64,000 nt of DNA. Origin: BQWY01 sp046351095. GTDB lineage: Bacteria > Nitrospirota > Nitrospiria > Nitrospirales > Nitrospiraceae. The stretch lies in contig JAXLZC010000001.1 in assembly GCA_046351095.1 (NCBI GenBank), forward strand, positions 310,001 to 374,000. Direction: 5' to 3'. Below, one piece after another: positions 24,696 through 33,506 of this stretch (the first letter of the stretch is position 1; every line of letters starts with the position of its first letter). A program made the translations under genes and the position numbers. Under the pieces are notes generated by a model. That model was not told the origin of the DNA and ran no database searches. It saw only the letters and a program-made list of their open reading frames with translations.

Positions 24696-25007
24696 GTGGT
24701 TTTACTGGAATTCAGCATGTCCCCCTTGGGGAAGGGCGAAAGCGTCAGCAAATATGTGTCGCGTTCGCTGAAGATCATCGACAAGAGCGGCGTGGACTAT
24801 CGCCTGAATCCCATGGGCACGGTGTTGGAAGGCGAGTGGGACGAGGTGATGGACGTGGTGCGGCGCTGCTACGAGCGGATGCGGAAGGACTGCAACCGCA
24901 TTTCGTGTTCGATCAAGATCGACGCGCGTAAGGGCGCGAAGGGGCGGCTGACGACGAAAGTCGCGAGTGTGGAGCGACGGCTTGGGAAAAAACTGAAGAC
25001 GTCGTAA
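24696..25007 (+). CDS. MTH1187-family thiamine-binding protein
   Basis: 103 aa from GTG 24696 behind GGAGGA. VLLEFSMSPLGKGESVSKYVSRSLKIIDKSGVDYRLNPMGTVLEGEWDEVM is the family hallmark (MTH1187/YkoF-like fold), ending in VERRLGKK. The fold is a small beta-alpha-beta dimer, and some members bind thiamine. No thiamine genes are adjacent. The longer upstream frame to 24615 overlaps the repeat region and is not used. Confidence 0.92.
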   Translation: MVLLEFSMSPLGKGESVSKYVSRSLKIIDKSGVDYRLNPMGTVLEGEWDEVMDVVRRCYERMRKDCNRISCSIKIDARKGAKGRLTTKVASVERRLGKKLKTS

Positions 25008-25023
25008 CCGTCGTTTATAAGAC

Positions 25024-26160
25024 TTACGTCGTCCGGCCCGTATAGATGCGACGCACGCGCGGGCCGATTGCGCAGAGTACTTCGTAGGGAATCGTCCCCT
25101 GCCATTCTGCGAGATCCGCGGCCGTAATCGTCTGGTCGCCCTGCGTGCCGATCAACGTCACCTCATCACCAGGCTGCGCCTGCGGCACATCCGTCACATC
25201 GATCATCGTCATATCCATGCAGACACGGCCGACGACCGGCACGCGCATGCCGTGCACAAGCACCTGCGCGCGGTTGGAGTGCATGCGGCTGTAGCCGTCC
25301 GCGTAGCCCATCGGCAGCACGGCGATACGCGAGGCGCGTGTGGCGGTAAACGTGCCGTTGTAACTCACACGGTCCCCGATCTGCATGGCGCGGATCTGCA
25401 CGATGTGCGTGTGCCACGAGAGCACCGGCTGTAAGCCGAGCGATTCGGCGGTATCGCGCGAGACGTAGCCGTAGAGACCGAGCCCCGGGCGGACCGCGTC
25501 GAAATGCGCTTGTGGATAGTGGGCGATGCCGGCGGTGTTCGCCATGTGCACCATCGGGACGGTGGTGCCGAGCGTGCGGACGGCGTGCAGGACTTTCGTG
25601 AAGCGGTCGATCTGATGGAGCGAGTACGTTGGGTCGGGATTGTCCGCATCCGCAAAGTGCGTCATGAGTCCGCCGACACGCAGGCGGTGGCCGAAGGCCG
25701 TCGATTGCGTCAGGGCGAGCACACGATCCGGCGAAAGTCCGAGTCTGCCCATGCCGGTATCGACTTCGATATGGACGGGGCAGGGCGCGGCTTGATCGTC
25801 GAGCCGCTCGTTCAACGCCAACAACATCGTCTCGTCGTAGACCAAGGGGGTCAGGCGGTGCCGCACCAGATCGTTAAGTTCGCGCGGGACGGTCGGACCG
25901 AGCACCAGAATGTCGCAGGCGACACCGGCATCGCGTAATTCCAACCCTTCTGCCACCGTGGCCACACCGAACATCGTGACGCCCATCTGCAACAGAGCCT
26001 TGCAGATGTCGATCGCGCCATGGCCGTAGGCATTCGCCTTGACGATACCGACGATGCCGCAGTCTGGGCCGACGCGGCTGCGGATCCGGCGCAGGTTGTG
26101 GCTCAGTGCGCTGATATCGATGGTGGCGTGAGTGGGGGAGGCGCTGATGGCTCGAAACAC
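25024..26160 (-). CDS. alr: Alanine racemase
   Basis: 378 aa. The PLP lysine is K41 in VGIVKANAYGHG. The C-terminal half shows DRVSYNGTFTATRASRIAVLPMGYADGYSR with the catalytic Tyr region, and RVCMDMTMIDVTD. The enzyme makes D-alanine for peptidoglycan from L-alanine. Start is GTG at 26160. It is convergent with the MTH1187-type gene and upstream of nothing obviously cell-wall related on this strand. Confidence 0.96.
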   Translation of the reverse strand: MFRAISASPTHATIDISALSHNLRRIRSRVGPDCGIVGIVKANAYGHGAIDICKALLQMGVTMFGVATVAEGLELRDAGVACDILVLGPTVPRELNDLVRHRLTPLVYDETMLLALNERLDDQAAPCPVHIEVDTGMGRLGLSPDRVLALTQSTAFGHRLRVGGLMTHFADADNPDPTYSLHQIDRFTKVLHAVRTLGTTVPMVHMANTAGIAHYPQAHFDAVRPGLGLYGYVSRDTAESLGLQPVLSWHTHIVQIRAMQIGDRVSYNGTFTATRASRIAVLPMGYADGYSRMHSNRAQVLVHGMRVPVVGRVCMDMTMIDVTDVPQAQPGDEVTLIGTQGDQTITAADLAEWQGTIPYEVLCAIGPRVRRIYTGRTT

Positions 26161-26398
26161 GAGGGCTCCTCTACAGGGCTGCGGCGCGGGGTACGATGCA
26201 ATGCGAGGTCAAGACTGCGGCTATTGTATCGAAGCGACGGGATTCTGCCTACGGAAAGTCGATGATGATGCGTAGATCTTGAGGCGAGAGGAGAAAAATT
26301 TACACCGGCTTGAGGGAGCGGCGGGTGTCGATGGCTCGTGAAGAAGAGGCCGGCACGTCGATGCGGCGTAGTGCGCCACAGACTTCGGCCATCAGCCA

Positions 26399-26956
26399 TC
26401 AGACTTCGAGAATTTCTTCCTCTTTTTTCTTCAGTACCTGATCGATCTTGGCGATGTACTGGTCGGTCAGCTTCTGCGTATCCGCTTCGTGACGGCGCAA
26501 GTCGTCTTCGCTCAGCTTGCCGTCCTTCTGCAGTTTCTTCAGCTCTTCGTTGGAGTCGCGGCGCACGGCGCGGATCTGCACCTTCGTTTCTTCGCCGTGT
26601 TTTTTGCAAATCTTGATCAAATCTTTACGGCGCTCTTCCGTCAACGGCGGCAACGGCACACGGATGATCTTGCCGTCATTCGACGGGGTGATGCCGAGGT
26701 CGGAGACGGCCAACGCCTTTTCGATTTCCTTGATCTGCTTGGTGTCCCACGGCTGCACCGTGATCAAGCGCGCTTCCGGCGTGCTGACGGAGGCGACCTG
26801 CTTGAGCGGTGTCATGGTCCCGTAGTAGTCGACGCGGATATTGTCGAGCAAGGCGACCGACGCGCGCCCGGTGCGTAATCCGCTGAGGTCGCGCTTCAAG
26901 TGCTCCAGCGCCTTTTCCATGCCGTCTGCGGTCTTTTTTTCTACTGGATTTGCCAT
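26399..26956 (-). CDS. frr: Ribosome recycling factor
   Basis: 185 aa from ATG 26956. GLRTGRASVALLDNIRVDYYGTMTPLKQVASVSTPEARLITVQPWD and AVSDLGITPSNDGKIIRVPLPPLTEERRKDL are the complete RRF pattern. RRF splits post-termination ribosomes with EF-G. It is the last gene of the rpsB-tsf-pyrH-frr block; the gap to pyrH holds a family B repeat. Confidence 0.98.
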   Translation of the reverse strand: MANPVEKKTADGMEKALEHLKRDLSGLRTGRASVALLDNIRVDYYGTMTPLKQVASVSTPEARLITVQPWDTKQIKEIEKALAVSDLGITPSNDGKIIRVPLPPLTEERRKDLIKICKKHGEETKVQIRAVRRDSNEELKKLQKDGKLSEDDLRRHEADTQKLTDQYIAKIDQVLKKKEEEILEV

Positions 26957-26997
26957 GGTATTCCTGAAAAGTCTGACGTGTGGAGCGGTGAGCGAGT

Positions 26998-27030
26998 CAT
27001 TCAACACTCACCATTCAACATTCAGCATTC
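26998..27030 (-). repeat. GTTGAATG word repeat in pyrH-frr gap (family B)
   Basis: On the minus strand it reads GAATGCTGAATGTTGAATGG followed by TGAGTGTTGAATG, starting 4 nt after the pyrH stop. It therefore lies in the sense direction between two essential genes. Confidence 0.7.
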
Positions 27031-27034
27031 GCTT

Positions 27035-27757
27035 TTAGTTCTTCCCGGCGGTGACGTAGGTGCCGATGCGCTCGCCGGACATGATCTTGGTCAGGTTGCC
27101 GCCTTGCTTAAGATTGAACACGATCAGCGGCAGGTTGTTGTCCATACACAACGTGATGGCCGTCGAGTCCATGACGCGCAACTTCTGGCTCAAGATATTC
27201 GAGAACTGCATCGTGTCGTAACGCGTCGCTTTCGGGTTGGTCACGGGGTCGGCGTCGTAAATGCCGTCGACCTTCGTGCCCTTCATAATCACGTCGGCGC
27301 CGATTTCCATCGCGCGCAGCACGGCGGCCGTGTCGGTCGAGAAGTAGGGATTGCCGGTGCCGCCGGCAAAAATGACGACGCGTTTTTTCTCCAGGTGTCG
27401 GATCGCGCGCCGACGGATGTAGCCTTCGGCGAGCTGTCGCATTTCGATGGCGGATTGCACGCGCGTGACGACGCCGCGTTTTTCCAGCGCATTCTGCATA
27501 GCGAGGGCGTTCATCACGGTCGCCAGCATGCCCATGTAGTCGGCGGAGGCGCGCTCCATGCCGGTGGCGCTGGCCGCGATGCCGCGGAAGATGTTCCCGC
27601 CGCCGATCACGATGGCGACTTCCACCGGCAAGGCGACGACCTGCGCGATCTCCCCCGCCAACGTGTCGAGCACGGACGGTTGGATGCCGTAGCCTTGGTC
27701 GCCGGCCAGCATCTCGCCGCTGACTTTGAGCAAAATACGTCGGAACGTCGGCGTCAT
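27035..27757 (-). CDS. pyrH: UMP kinase
   Basis: 240 aa from ATG 27757, overlapping tsf by 4 nt (ATGA). RILLKVSGEMLAG, VAIVIGGGNIFRGI, FAGGTGNPYFSTDTAAVLRA and KVDGIYDADPVTNPKA are the hexameric UMP kinase motifs. It phosphorylates UMP and so feeds PyrG with UTP after one more step. The open frame continues to 28288 in the tsf region, but that is not coding. Confidence 0.98.
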   Translation of the reverse strand: MTPTFRRILLKVSGEMLAGDQGYGIQPSVLDTLAGEIAQVVALPVEVAIVIGGGNIFRGIAASATGMERASADYMGMLATVMNALAMQNALEKRGVVTRVQSAIEMRQLAEGYIRRRAIRHLEKKRVVIFAGGTGNPYFSTDTAAVLRAMEIGADVIMKGTKVDGIYDADPVTNPKATRYDTMQFSNILSQKLRVMDSTAITLCMDNNLPLIVFNLKQGGNLTKIMSGERIGTYVTAGKN

Positions 27758-28350
27758 ACCTGCCCGAGTTGGTAGCGCGTGAAGCGGCGGATCACGAGGT
27801 TCTCGCCGATCTTCGCGATCTTTTGCGTGAGCAGATCCTTGATGGTCACGCTGGGTTCCTTGATGAAGGCCTGCTCGAGCAAGCAGGATTCCTGATAGAA
27901 CTTCTCCAGCTTGCCTTCGGTGATCTTCGGCCAGGCGGCGGGCGGCTTGCCCATTTCTTTCGCCTGCGCTTCGTAGATTTCCTTTTCCTTCGCCACGATC
28001 TCGGCCGGCACATCCTCGCGCTTCACGTAGCTGGGATTGGCGGCGGCGATCTGCAGGGCCACGTCTCTCACGAACGCCTGGAACTCTTCGTTCCGCGCGA
28101 CGAAGTCCGTCTCGCAGTTCACTTCGACGAGCACGCCGATGCGGCTGCCGGGATGGATGTACGACGACACGATGCCTTCGTTCGCTTCGCGGGCGGCGCG
28201 CTTCTGCGCGGCGGCCAAGCCCTTTTGGCGAAGGTAATCGACGGCCTTGTCGATGTCGTTGCCGTTTTCTTGCAAAGCCTTTTGACAATCGAGAATACCG
28301 GCGCCGGTCTTCTCTCGAAGTTCTTTAACGAGGGTGGCGGGAGCAGCCAT
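27754..28350 (-). CDS. tsf: Elongation factor Ts (short form)
   Basis: 198 aa, shorter than the 283 aa of E. coli and typical of the compact form. LVKELREKTGAGILDCQKALQENGNDIDKAVDYLRQKG is the UBA domain, SRIGVLVEVNCETDFVARN the core. EF-Ts recycles EF-Tu-GDP. Gene order rpsB-tsf-pyrH-frr is conserved. Confidence 0.98.
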   Translation of the reverse strand: MAAPATLVKELREKTGAGILDCQKALQENGNDIDKAVDYLRQKGLAAAQKRAAREANEGIVSSYIHPGSRIGVLVEVNCETDFVARNEEFQAFVRDVALQIAAANPSYVKREDVPAEIVAKEKEIYEAQAKEMGKPPAAWPKITEGKLEKFYQESCLLEQAFIKEPSVTIKDLLTQKIAKIGENLVIRRFTRYQLGQV

Positions 28351-28390
28351 GAGATGATTCCTTTTTTACGTGCGTACTGTGACGAGTCAG

Positions 28391-28417
28391 GGCGGAGCCG
28401 CGCGAGGCGGCTCCGCC
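28391..28417 (-). other. GC-rich stem-loop between rpsB and tsf
   Basis: GGCGGAGCCGC and GCGGCTCCGCC form a perfect 11-bp stem with a 5-nt loop, 8 nt after the rpsB stop. There is no T run after it on the minus strand, so it is not a standard terminator. It could be an RNA processing or partial-termination element. Confidence 0.55.
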
Positions 28418-28425
28418 GGGTCGAA

Positions 28426-29208
28426 TCAACGACCGGGAACGTTGGCCATCACCATGCCGGGCGCGGGCGCGCGTTTTTCGGGCACGCCGGCTTCCGCCGC
28501 CTCGGCCTGTTCGCGCTGCGTGCGGAGGTGCAAGCCCTCGATGCAGGCGTCGGCCATATGCGTGGTGATGAGCTTGATCGAGCGGATGGCGTCGTCGTTG
28601 CCGGGAACCGGGTAGGTGATCCGATCCGGGTCGCAGTTGGTGTCGACGATGGCCACGATGGGAATTCCGAGGCGGTGCGATTCGAGGACGGCGATATGTT
28701 CGATGCGCGTATCGAGCACGAACACGCAGCCGGGGAGGCTGCGCATGTTCTTGATGCCGGACAAATACTTATCCAGCTTCGCGCGATCCTTGTCCATCTG
28801 GTTGAGTTCTTTTTTCTTCAACCCTTGGCGGACGCCGCCGTCGGCGAGTGTCGCTTCCATCTTCTTGAGCTTGTCGAGGCTCTTTTTGATCGTCTGGAAG
28901 TTGGTGAGCATGCCGCCCAACCAGCGCTGGTTCACGAAAAATTGGCTGGCGCGCTTGGCCTCTTCCTCCAACACTTCCGCCGCTTGGCGCTTGGTGCCCA
29001 CGAAGAGCACGGAGTCGCCGCCGGCGACCGTATCGCGGACGAAGGCATAGGCTTGCGTCAGCCGGTCCATCGACTGCTGCAGGTCGATGATGTAGATGCC
29101 GTTGCGCTCGCCGAAAATGAATCGCTTCATCTTCGGGTTCCACCGGTTCGTCTGGTGGCCGAAGTGGACACCTGCCTCGAGAAGATCGCGAACGCCGAGT
29201 TCTGCCAT
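28426..29208 (-). CDS. rpsB: 30S ribosomal protein S2
   Basis: 260 aa from ATG 29208 (MAELGVRDLLEAGVHFGHQ). The core motifs are FIFGERNGIYIIDLQQ, VLFVGTKRQA, QRWLGGMLTNFQTI and VDTNCDPDRITYPVPGND. The last 25 residues (TQREQAEAAEAGVPEKR) are a variable tail. A GGAGGTGAAGGC ribosome site supports this start over the longer frame to 29280. Confidence 0.98.
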   Translation of the reverse strand: MAELGVRDLLEAGVHFGHQTNRWNPKMKRFIFGERNGIYIIDLQQSMDRLTQAYAFVRDTVAGGDSVLFVGTKRQAAEVLEEEAKRASQFFVNQRWLGGMLTNFQTIKKSLDKLKKMEATLADGGVRQGLKKKELNQMDKDRAKLDKYLSGIKNMRSLPGCVFVLDTRIEHIAVLESHRLGIPIVAIVDTNCDPDRITYPVPGNDDAIRSIKLITTHMADACIEGLHLRTQREQAEAAEAGVPEKRAPAPGMVMANVPGR

Positions 29209-29397
29209 GCCTTCACCTCCTTCCCCGCTTGCAGAGCGACGACCCAAGTCGCCGAGAGGCCCGAAGCCCCTTATTCTCAAGCGAGCGGCGCGTTGTGCGC
29301 CGATGTCATGTTGGATATTCGACCCGCTGCGATGCGGCGAGCCCTGACTTGAACTTCTGGCCAGCGATGCCTGGGGAGAAGCCCGTCAAACCGGCCA

Positions 29398-29426
29398 ACG
29401 CTAGCACGATCCTGTTGATATTTCAA
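29398..29426 (-). promoter_or_regulatory. Candidate promoter upstream of rpsB
   Basis: On the minus strand TTGAAA (29421-29426) and TAGCGT (29398-29403) are 17 nt apart, with TGC before the -10. This leaves a 5' leader of about 185 nt, long enough for an S2-binding regulatory RNA, but no known fold was recognised. The same TGCTAGC core occurs upstream of ftsH. Confidence 0.45.
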
Positions 29427-29464
29427 CAACGTCGTCTCGCCCGACGTGGGGGCGGACGGCCTGG

Positions 29465-30673
29465 TTACGAACGATAGCTGGCGTTGATGCGCACGTACTC
29501 GTACGACAGGTCCGTCGTCCACATATGCGCCTCGGCCTCGCCCAATCCCAGTTCGACCTCGATGGTGAACTCTTTGCGGCGAAAGACTTTGGCGATACGT
29601 TGTTCGGCGGCGGCGCCGAGCGTCGCACCGTCCCGCATGATGGGCACACCGCTGAACGACAAGGACATCCGCTCCGGCCGAATCGTCACACCGGCCCGGC
29701 CGATGGCGGCCATGATCCGTCCCCAGTTGGCGTCTTCGCCGAACAGTGCGGTTTTCACGAGGCACGAGGTACCGATCGTTTCGGCGATACGTTTCGCGTC
29801 CGATACGCGGCGCGCGCCGCGCACATGAATCTTCACGAATTTCGTCAGTCCTTCGCCGTCGCGGCCGACTTGTAAGGCGAGGTCTTCGCAGGCTTCGAGC
29901 AAGAGACGTTCGAAGGCGCGGAGGTTCGCCGAGTCCGCCGTGAGTGGTTGATGGCCTGCTTCGCCGTTGGCCAGGCACAACACCGTGTCGTTGGTGCTGG
30001 TGTCGCCGTCGACGGAAATACAATTAAACGTTTGATCGACGGCCTTCACGAGGGCGCGCTGCAACAGGCGCTGCGGAAGTACCGCGTCGGTCGTGAGGTA
30101 GCCGAGCATGGTCGCCATGTTTGGATGGATCATGCCGGAGCCCTTGGCCATGCCGCCGATGGTCACGAGGCGTCCGCCGATCCGCGCCCGTCGGACCGTT
30201 TCCTTCGAGCAGGTGTCGGTCGTCATGATCGCGCGCGCCGCTTCGTTGCCGCCTGCGGCGCGGAGGCGCGCGGCCAGCTTCGGAAACCCTTCGACGATTC
30301 GCTCGATCGGCAACGGGCCGCCGATGACGCCGGTCGAGCCGATGAACACGGTGTGGGCCGGGATCTGAAAATGCTCCGCCGCCAAGCGCACCATCTGCTT
30401 CGCGGCCTCCATCCCGGCGGGGCCGGTGCAGACGTTGGCGCAGCCGCTGTTGATCAGCATGACTTGCGCGAGGCCCTTGCGCAGATGCGCGCGGTCGATG
30501 GTCACGGGCGCGGCGACGACCTGATTTTTTGTAAAGACGCCGGCGATGGGGCCGGGTCGTTCCGAATGGACGAGCGCCAAGTCCAGGACGCCGGCTTTTT
30601 TCTTGATGCCGCTGGCGATACCGGCGGCGGTAAATCCGTTCGGGGCGGTGATGCCTGTACGCTGTCGTGCCAT
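29465..30673 (-). CDS. argJ: Bifunctional glutamate N-acetyltransferase / N-acetylglutamate synthase
   Basis: 402 aa. The self-cleavage site is KGSGMIHPNMATMLGYLTTDA, where the Thr becomes the N-terminal nucleophile of the beta chain. GVFTKNQVVAAPV, INSGCANVCTG and VIGGPLPIERI are other family motifs. It moves the acetyl group from N-acetylornithine to glutamate in arginine synthesis. argC is 46 nt upstream on the same strand. Confidence 0.97.
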   Translation of the reverse strand: MARQRTGITAPNGFTAAGIASGIKKKAGVLDLALVHSERPGPIAGVFTKNQVVAAPVTIDRAHLRKGLAQVMLINSGCANVCTGPAGMEAAKQMVRLAAEHFQIPAHTVFIGSTGVIGGPLPIERIVEGFPKLAARLRAAGGNEAARAIMTTDTCSKETVRRARIGGRLVTIGGMAKGSGMIHPNMATMLGYLTTDAVLPQRLLQRALVKAVDQTFNCISVDGDTSTNDTVLCLANGEAGHQPLTADSANLRAFERLLLEACEDLALQVGRDGEGLTKFVKIHVRGARRVSDAKRIAETIGTSCLVKTALFGEDANWGRIMAAIGRAGVTIRPERMSLSFSGVPIMRDGATLGAAAEQRIAKVFRRKEFTIEVELGLGEAEAHMWTTDLSYEYVRINASYRS

Positions 30674-30719
30674 GTCGGGTTTCTACTCTCGGTCGCGGTG
30701 AAATGCTCTGGAGTGGTGC

Positions 30720-31850
30720 TTACGGGAAAATACCCGGTGCGCGCAATCCGGTGTCTTCGGGAAGGCCCAGCATGAGGTTCAACGCTTGGATAGCTTGCCC
30801 GGCGGCGCCCTTCACGAGATTGTCGATGGCGGCCACGGTCACGACCCAGCCGGTGCGCGCGTCGAGATGGACGGAGAGGTCGCAGTAGTTCGAGCCGCGG
30901 ATGTCGCGCGGATTGGCCGGTTTGTCGCCTTCATGGACACGGACGAAGGGTTCGCCGCGATAGGCGTCGGCGAACAGTTTTCGCAGCGTCGGCAAATCGG
31001 TCGGTTTCGTGAGGCGCCCGTACGCGGTGCTCAGGATGCCGCGATTCATCGGGACCAGATGCGGCGTGAAGGACACCGTCACACCGTCGGCTGGCGAGCC
31101 TGTCGCGCGGCGACCGTTGGATGGGCCTGCGGCACGCGTGAGCTCCTGCTCGATTTCCGGAATGTGTCGATGAGTGCCGATCTTGTAGGGCTCGAGCGAC
31201 TCGTGCGCTTCGGGAAAATGGTACGGCAGCGCGGGGCTGCGACCGGCGCCGGAGATGCCGGACTTGGCATCCACGACGAGCCCCTTCGGATCGACCAATC
31301 CTGCGCGCACGAGCGGCGCCAACTGCAAAATGGCGGCGGTCGGATAACAGCCGGGCGACGCAACGAGCGTGGCTTTCTTGATGGCGTCGCGATGCAACTC
31401 AGGCAGCCCGTACACGGCCTGCTTCAGCAACTCAGGATACGGATGCGTCGCTGCGTACCAGGTCGGGTAGAGGGCCGCATCGGCAAGGCGATAGTCGGCG
31501 CTGAGGTCCACGACGAGTTTGCCCGCTTTGGCGCAGACTGAAACGGCTTCGAACGATTTTGTATGCGGCAGCGCCAAAAAAATCGCGTCCGCGCGTTCGG
31601 CCAGCGCGTCCGGCGCCATCGCTTCGAACGTGTGGTCGACGATTCCGGCGAGGTGTGGAAAGCTGGACGCGACGGTTTGACCCACCGATTTTTCCGAGGT
31701 CGCCACCGCGAGCGTCAGGTGCGGATGCGCGGCGACTAAACGCAACAGTTCTCCACCGGCGTACCCGCTGGCGCCGGCGATCGCCACGCGGATGGGCGTG
31801 GTGCGAGTCGGCTGCGCGGACGAGGGAGCGGCCTGTGTCTGCGGCGTCAT
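30720..31850 (-). CDS. argC: N-acetyl-gamma-glutamyl-phosphate reductase
   Basis: 376 aa from ATG 31850. RVAIAGASGYAGGELLRL is the NADP site and VASPGCYPTAAILQL holds the catalytic Cys. SGISGAGRSPALPYHFPEAHES and a His-rich motif (YKIGTHRHIPEIEQEL) complete the active site. The N-terminal 18 or so residues (Gln/Ala/Thr-rich) are an extension. It lies between rpsI and argJ, an arginine pair inside a ribosomal block. Confidence 0.96.
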   Translation of the reverse strand: MTPQTQAAPSSAQPTRTTPIRVAIAGASGYAGGELLRLVAAHPHLTLAVATSEKSVGQTVASSFPHLAGIVDHTFEAMAPDALAERADAIFLALPHTKSFEAVSVCAKAGKLVVDLSADYRLADAALYPTWYAATHPYPELLKQAVYGLPELHRDAIKKATLVASPGCYPTAAILQLAPLVRAGLVDPKGLVVDAKSGISGAGRSPALPYHFPEAHESLEPYKIGTHRHIPEIEQELTRAAGPSNGRRATGSPADGVTVSFTPHLVPMNRGILSTAYGRLTKPTDLPTLRKLFADAYRGEPFVRVHEGDKPANPRDIRGSNYCDLSVHLDARTGWVVTVAAIDNLVKGAAGQAIQALNLMLGLPEDTGLRAPGIFP

Positions 31851-31906
31851 ATGAGGAGCATCCTTCCGTGTCGGACAGGGGAACGAGCGGTCGTCGCCCG
31901 TCGCAC

Positions 31907-31945
31907 AAAAAACAAAGGGGAAGGCCTGAAGGACCTTCCCCTTTG
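31907..31945 (-). terminator. Rho-independent terminator after rpsI
   Basis: CAAAGGGGAAGG and CCTTCCCCTTTG form a perfect 12-bp stem with a 9-nt loop. On the minus strand it is followed by a run of six T. It lies 24 nt past the rpsI stop and separates rplM-rpsI from argC. Confidence 0.9.
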
Positions 31946-31969
31946 CGCACAATGAACAGAGCGGTCCGT

Positions 31970-32359
31970 TTAACGCTTCGAGTACTGGAAGCGACGACGT
32001 GCGCCCTTTTGACCGTACTTTTTCCGTTCCTTCACGCGCGAGTCGCGGGTGAGGAAGCCGTTTTTCTTGATCGGTTCGCGGAGGCCACCGTTCAACAGCA
32101 CGAGCGCCTTGGAGATGCCGTGGCGCAGCGCCCCGGCTTGTCCGGCATGGCCGCCGCCCGCGACGGTCGCGGTGACGGAGTACTTACCGGCGGTGCCGCT
32201 CACGTCGAACGGCATCTGCACCAGGTTGCGGAGCGCGATGCGCCCGAAATAATTGTTGAGGGGGCGCTCGTTGATCGTGATGTCTCCGGTGCCGGCGGTG
32301 AGCCAGACCCGGGCGATGGCCGACTTCCGTTTCCCTGTTGCGTACTGCACTGCTGCCAT
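31970..32359 (-). CDS. rpsI: 30S ribosomal protein S9
   Basis: 129 aa. It opens YATGKRKSAIARVWLTAGTG, contains GGGHAGQAGALRHGISKAL and ends in the conserved basic tail RRRFQYSKR that reaches the ribosomal P site. Gene order rplM-rpsI is conserved. Confidence 0.98.
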   Translation of the reverse strand: MAAVQYATGKRKSAIARVWLTAGTGDITINERPLNNYFGRIALRNLVQMPFDVSGTAGKYSVTATVAGGGHAGQAGALRHGISKALVLLNGGLREPIKKNGFLTRDSRVKERKKYGQKGARRRFQYSKR

Positions 32360-32478
32360 GACCTCTCTCCTCTCGTCGTAACGGTGGCTGCCTCTCCAAC
32401 CTCCGTCCGGTCCTGCGTCACGCGCTCTATGCTACGGGCGCGCTGTTTCGGGAACGTCGGGTGGGGGCGTACGTGATG

Positions 32479-32913
32479 TTACAGCGTCACTGCCTCAGGT
32501 TGCTGCGCCGCATGCGGGTGCGCCGCGCCGACGTACACGCGCAACTTGCGGCCTAATTTCTTGCCCAAGGATGTCTTCGGCAACATACCTTCGATGGCCG
32601 TCGTCAACAAGCGCGTCGGATCCTTTTCGAAGGTTTCCTGCGCCGTAGCCGACTTGAACCCACCCGGATAGCCCGAGTGCGAGCGGTAGCTCTTGCTGCG
32701 CCACTTGTCGCCGGTTAAGACGATCTTCTCGGCGTTGATGATGACGACATGGTCGCCCATGTCCACGTTCGGGGTGAACGTCGGGCGGTGTTTGCCGCGC
32801 AGGTACAAGGCCACGCGCGCAGCCAGGCGGCCCAACGTCTTGCCGTCCGCATCCACGAGATACCACTTTTCTTTCACGTCCAACGGCTTCTGTAAATAGG
32901 TCCGCGTGCTCAC
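32479..32913 (-). CDS. rplM: 50S ribosomal protein L13
   Basis: 144 aa from GTG 32913. WYLVDADGKTLGRLAARVALYLRGKHRPTF, NVDMGDHVVIINAEKIVLTG and GMLPKTSLGKKLGRKLRVYVGAAHPHAAQQP are diagnostic. It assembles early on 23S rRNA. Confidence 0.98.
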   Translation of the reverse strand: MSTRTYLQKPLDVKEKWYLVDADGKTLGRLAARVALYLRGKHRPTFTPNVDMGDHVVIINAEKIVLTGDKWRSKSYRSHSGYPGGFKSATAQETFEKDPTRLLTTAIEGMLPKTSLGKKLGRKLRVYVGAAHPHAAQQPEAVTL

Positions 32914-32997
32914 AATCGTCTGCCTCCCTGCTGCACTATGAATGATCGCTGTCTAATCTGCATCAGCGTCCGCCGCCGAGCGACGGGCCGGTCCGAC

Positions 32998-33489
32998 TTA
33001 CACTTCTTGGCTGTCTGCCTTCTGCACGGCCGCCCGGTTGAGCCAGGCTTCTGCGTTGATATTCACCCGTCGATCCAACACGTCCTTCGTGACGAACATC
33101 GGACAGGCCGCTCGTATCGCCAGCGCGATGGCATCGCTCGGTCGCGCGTCCAACGTACGGTCGACGCCTTTGGAGGTGAGGTACACCGTCGCATAATAGG
33201 TCGTCTTTTTCACGTCCGAAATCACGACCCGCGAAATCTGGACGCCGAGGTGCGTCGCCACATTCCGGATCAAATCGTGCGTCATCGGCCGGGGCGTGAC
33301 GATCCCTTCCTGCGCCAGCCTGATCGCGTTCCCCTCGGCCAGGCCGACCCAAATCGGCAACACGTCCTGGCCCTGCTCGTCGCGCAACACGACGATGTGG
33401 GTTTCCGTATTTTCGTCCCGCACGACCCCGTGGACATGCACGGGAATCAGGGCGTCGGCTCCAGGTCGTTCCGGTGTGGCAGTCGACAT
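32998..33489 (-). CDS. Bifunctional nuclease (BFN/DUF151) domain protein 1
   Basis: 163 aa from ATG 33489. The core HIVVLRDEQGQDVLPIWVGLAEGNAIRLAQ, RPMTHDLIRNVATHLG and TLDARPSDAIALAIRAACPMFV is the BFN domain described in plant and bacterial nucleases. It is 17 nt downstream of a paralogue, so the two are one unit. The function in bacteria is not settled. Confidence 0.9.
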   Translation of the reverse strand: MSTATPERPGADALIPVHVHGVVRDENTETHIVVLRDEQGQDVLPIWVGLAEGNAIRLAQEGIVTPRPMTHDLIRNVATHLGVQISRVVISDVKKTTYYATVYLTSKGVDRTLDARPSDAIALAIRAACPMFVTKDVLDRRVNINAEAWLNRAAVQKADSQEV

Positions 33490-33506
33490 GGGAAAAAGCC
33501 GCGCGC

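Noticed and set aside
27758..28288. Extension of pyrH into a 417-residue protein
   Set aside because: The extra part is the reverse frame of tsf, Arg-rich, and pyrH has a normal start at 27757 overlapping the tsf stop.
29209..29280. N-terminal extension of ribosomal protein S2
   Set aside because: The ATG at 29208 has a GGAGGTGAAGGC site and gives the conserved S2 start.
29277..30023. 248-residue minus-strand frame over argJ
   Set aside because: It is another frame of argJ, which has all its motifs in the chosen frame.
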